Shown: positions 62,527 to 64,000 of the stretch, in pieces | How positions within the stretch are numbered: the stretch's first letter is position 1 | Layout of the letters: the number at the start of each line of letters is the position of its first letter | Assembly (NCBI GenBank): GCA_046350655.1 | Contig: JAXMAB010000005.1 | Span: 124,001 to 188,000, forward strand | Reading direction: 5' to 3' | Length of the DNA: 64,000 nt | DNA from: JAEUHO01 sp046350655 | GTDB taxonomy: Bacteria > Planctomycetota > PLA2 > JAEUHO01 | Program-made: the position numbers and the translations under genes | Notes under the pieces: model-generated | Database searches by the model: none | Told to the model about the DNA's origin: nothing | What the model saw: only the letters and a program-made list of their open reading frames with translations

Positions 62527-63057
62527 TCAGCCGTCGATGTCGCCGAGCAACCAGACGCCGCCGGCCTTCACGCACCCGTAACGCGCCTTCGCCGCGCCGT
62601 CCCCCGCGCCGAACGTGATCGTCCAGGTCACCCAGGCCTCGCCGCCCCGCGGTCCCGACTCGGCCTTCACGAACGTCGGCGCGCCCGCGGCGAGGTGCTT
62701 GCGGACGAGGTCCGCCACGCGGTCGAGCCGCCGGACCTCGTCGCCTTCGTACCGGGCCGGCTCCTTGTAGCGGCGCGCCTCGTCGCGCCCCTTGTAGGCG
62801 ACGAGCGAGGCCAGCTTCGCACCCGCGCCCTGCTCGCCACCGGCCCGCACCGTCGCGAACAGCTCCTCGAGCCGCGCCTTCACCGCGGCCTCGGGCGCCG
62901 CGTCGGGAACCGACGCCGCCGGCGCCGAGGTCGCGCCGGCCACCGGGCCTTGCGTCGGCGGAACGGTTCCGCCGCCCTTCGGGTCGCCGCAGCCCGGGAG
63001 CCCACACGACGCGAGCGCGGCGAGGACGACGGACGGGAACGCGGCGGGACGGCGCAT
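62527..63057 (-). CDS. lipoprotein, function unknown
   Basis: The 176-residue product has a lipoprotein signal (FPSVVLAALASCGLPGCGD; lipobox L-P-G-C). A Pro/Ala-rich linker (about 28-55) leads to a small alpha+beta domain (VKARLEELFATVRAGGEQ, VADLVRKHLAAGAPTFVKAE, EAWVTWTITFGAG, ARYGCVKAGGVWLLGDIDG). This resembles small exported NTF2-like or DUF-type domains, but I cannot name it. The linker segment G-T-V-P-P-T-Q-G-P is encoded by a sequence (62943) repeated in the gap at 8891. A TATACG box lies at 63083. Confidence 0.6.
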   Translation of the reverse strand: MRRPAAFPSVVLAALASCGLPGCGDPKGGGTVPPTQGPVAGATSAPAASVPDAAPEAAVKARLEELFATVRAGGEQGAGAKLASLVAYKGRDEARRYKEPARYEGDEVRRLDRVADLVRKHLAAGAPTFVKAESGPRGGEAWVTWTITFGAGDGAAKARYGCVKAGGVWLLGDIDG

Positions 63058-63102
63058 CGGCGGCTCCGGGACGGGGCCCCGACGTATAGCGGTCCGGCGC
63101 CC

Positions 63103-63120
63103 GGCACGCGAGGCCCGGCC
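63103..63120 (+). repeat. dispersed GC element, GCAC variant
   Basis: GGCACGCGAGGCCCGGCC in the gap between the oxidoreductase stop and the lipoprotein promoter. Confidence 0.55.
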
Positions 63121-63127
63121 CGCGCCG

Positions 63128-64000
63128 TCAGCCGCCGGCGTCGGGGGGCGCCACCAGCCGGCGGCGGCCGTCGGGCGACGTGCGGACCGTCGGGTCGCCG
63201 GGCGTGAACGCCTTGTCCCAGAGCTTGCACGTGACCTGGAGGTGGCGCTGGTCGAGCCCCTCGCAGTAGTTCGTGAACTCGCAGCGGCGCACCGCGGCGC
63301 CGCGGCCCGCGCGGACCTTCTCGAACCAGTCGGGGTCGGCCAGCGTCTGGCGGGCGGAGGCGACGACGTCGGCGTGGCCGGCGGCGAGGACGGCCTCGGC
63401 CTGCTCGAACGTCGCGATGCCGCCGGCGGCGACGACGGGCGTCGCGTGGCCCGCGGCGCGCACGGCCGCGCGGACGGCGGCGGCGAGCGGGACGTTGCGG
63501 CCGAAGGGGCCGCGGGCGTCGCCGCGCACGGTGGGCATGCACTCGTGGCCGGACGGGCCGGTGTAGGGGTACGCGGCCTCGCCGACGCGCGGCGCGCGCG
63601 CGTCCTCGAACTTGCCGCCCTTGCTGACGGAGAGGAAGTCGACGCCCGCGGCGGCGAACGCGGCGCCGAAGCGCGCGGCCTCGTCGACGCCCGTGCCGCC
63701 CTCGATCGCCTCGTCGCCGAGGAAGCGGAGGCCGACGGCGAAGTCGCCGACGCGCGCGCGGACGGCCGCGATCACCTCGAGGGGGAGGCGGAGGCGGCCC
63801 TCGAAGGTCGTCCCGTAGCCGTCGGCGCGCGTGTTGAGGCGCGAGAGGAACGACGCCATGGTGTAGGCGTGCGCGAAGTGGAGCTCGACGCCGTCGAAGC
63901 CCGCGTCGCGGACGCGCGCGGCGGCGTCGGCGAAGAGGCCCGGGAGCGTGCGCGGGAGGTCGCGGACGTGCGGCAGGTGCACGTCGGTGACGCGTTCGCG
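63128..64000 (-). CDS. NADH:flavin oxidoreductase (old yellow enzyme family), 5' end beyond window
   Basis: The visible 290 C-terminal residues are the FMN-barrel of the old yellow enzyme family: AARVRDAGFDGVELHFAHAY (His/His-type substrate site as H-F-A-H), FLSRLNTRADGYGTTFEGRLRLPLEVI, VGLRFLGDE and VVAAGGIATFEQAEAVLAAG with HADVVASARQTLADPDW (phosphate binding). The end has a cysteine cluster (CEFTNYCEGLDQRHLQVTC), as in the 2,4-dienoyl-CoA reductase-like branch, although only the barrel is present. The enzyme reduces activated C=C bonds or related substrates with NAD(P)H. The frame is open to the window edge; the true start lies outside. Confidence 0.88.
   Translation of the reverse strand, partial: RERVTDVHLPHVRDLPRTLPGLFADAAARVRDAGFDGVELHFAHAYTMASFLSRLNTRADGYGTTFEGRLRLPLEVIAAVRARVGDFAVGLRFLGDEAIEGGTGVDEAARFGAAFAAAGVDFLSVSKGGKFEDARAPRVGEAAYPYTGPSGHECMPTVRGDARGPFGRNVPLAAAVRAAVRAAGHATPVVAAGGIATFEQAEAVLAAGHADVVASARQTLADPDWFEKVRAGRGAAVRRCEFTNYCEGLDQRHLQVTCKLWDKAFTPGDPTVRTSPDGRRRLVAPPDAGG

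Noticed and set aside
63128..63982. GTG at 63982 as the true start of the old yellow enzyme gene
   Set aside because: The frame continues to the window edge (R-E-R-V-T-D-V), and the fold needs about 100 more N-terminal residues.
1..64000. tRNA, rRNA, CRISPR arrays, insertion sequences or prophage
   Set aside because: No T-loop-like sequences, regularly spaced repeats, transposase or phage genes were seen on either strand.

Overview
The window is very GC-rich, with nearly every third codon position G or C and frequent GTG starts (one TTG). The genes are those of a Gram-negative-type bacterium: an outer-membrane porin, several lipoproteins with lipoboxes, exported PDZ, tricorn-like and thioredoxin-like proteins, and an ECF sigma factor overlapping a WD40 Ser/Thr kinase. 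That last pairing, together with large exported repeat proteins of unknown function, points to Planctomycetota or a related high-GC environmental lineage. This is an inference from gene content only. There are no rRNA, tRNA, CRISPR, IS or phage genes, so this reads as ordinary chromosome.

Layout. 1-10.9 kb: the 5' part of a TPR/GltD-like oxidoreductase fusion, a PlsC-type acyltransferase, a VKOR-thioredoxin fusion, a TPR protein ending in a paired CxxC motif, a neutral zinc metallopeptidase, an exported PDZ protein, a thioredoxin-fold protein and a Bcp peroxiredoxin. 11-19.3 kb: a DUF4011-helicase-nuclease-DUF3320 protein and, tail to tail with it, a TPR-CHAT protease gene with many frameshifts. 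19.5-30.2 kb: exported proteins, a tricorn-like protease, a candidate transglutaminase-fold protein, a coiled-coil protein, a PAS histidine kinase with receiver, and a thioredoxin-like lipoprotein. 30.3-34.3 kb: a large lipoprotein with calcium-type repeats, a segment resembling the pore-forming part of anthrax protective antigen, and a beta-helix. 34.3-44 kb: WD40 kinase, ECF sigma factor, photolyase, an unknown exported protein, a small Cys-rich lipoprotein and a porin.

44-49.2 kb: an FAD amine/amino-acid oxidase followed by potABCD for polyamine uptake. 49.7-51.2 kb: a 2Fe-2S ferredoxin and a uracil-DNA glycosylase. 51.3-56.8 kb: a leucine/isovalerate catabolism operon (carboxyltransferase, enoyl-CoA hydratase, biotin carboxylase, separate biotin carrier, HMG-CoA lyase) with start/stop overlaps. 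57-64 kb: three exported or anchored unknown proteins, a His-tailed Nfu protein, an SDR, a lipoprotein and a truncated old-yellow-enzyme gene.

Three genome-level signals stand out. First, a short dispersed element (core GACCGCGAGGCCCGG) sits in many intergenic gaps, often in or beside a hairpin. Second, TAnnnT -10 boxes lie 6-8 nt before several start codons, suggesting leaderless mRNAs. Third, single-base frameshifts are concentrated in three genes, which may be assembly error or decay.
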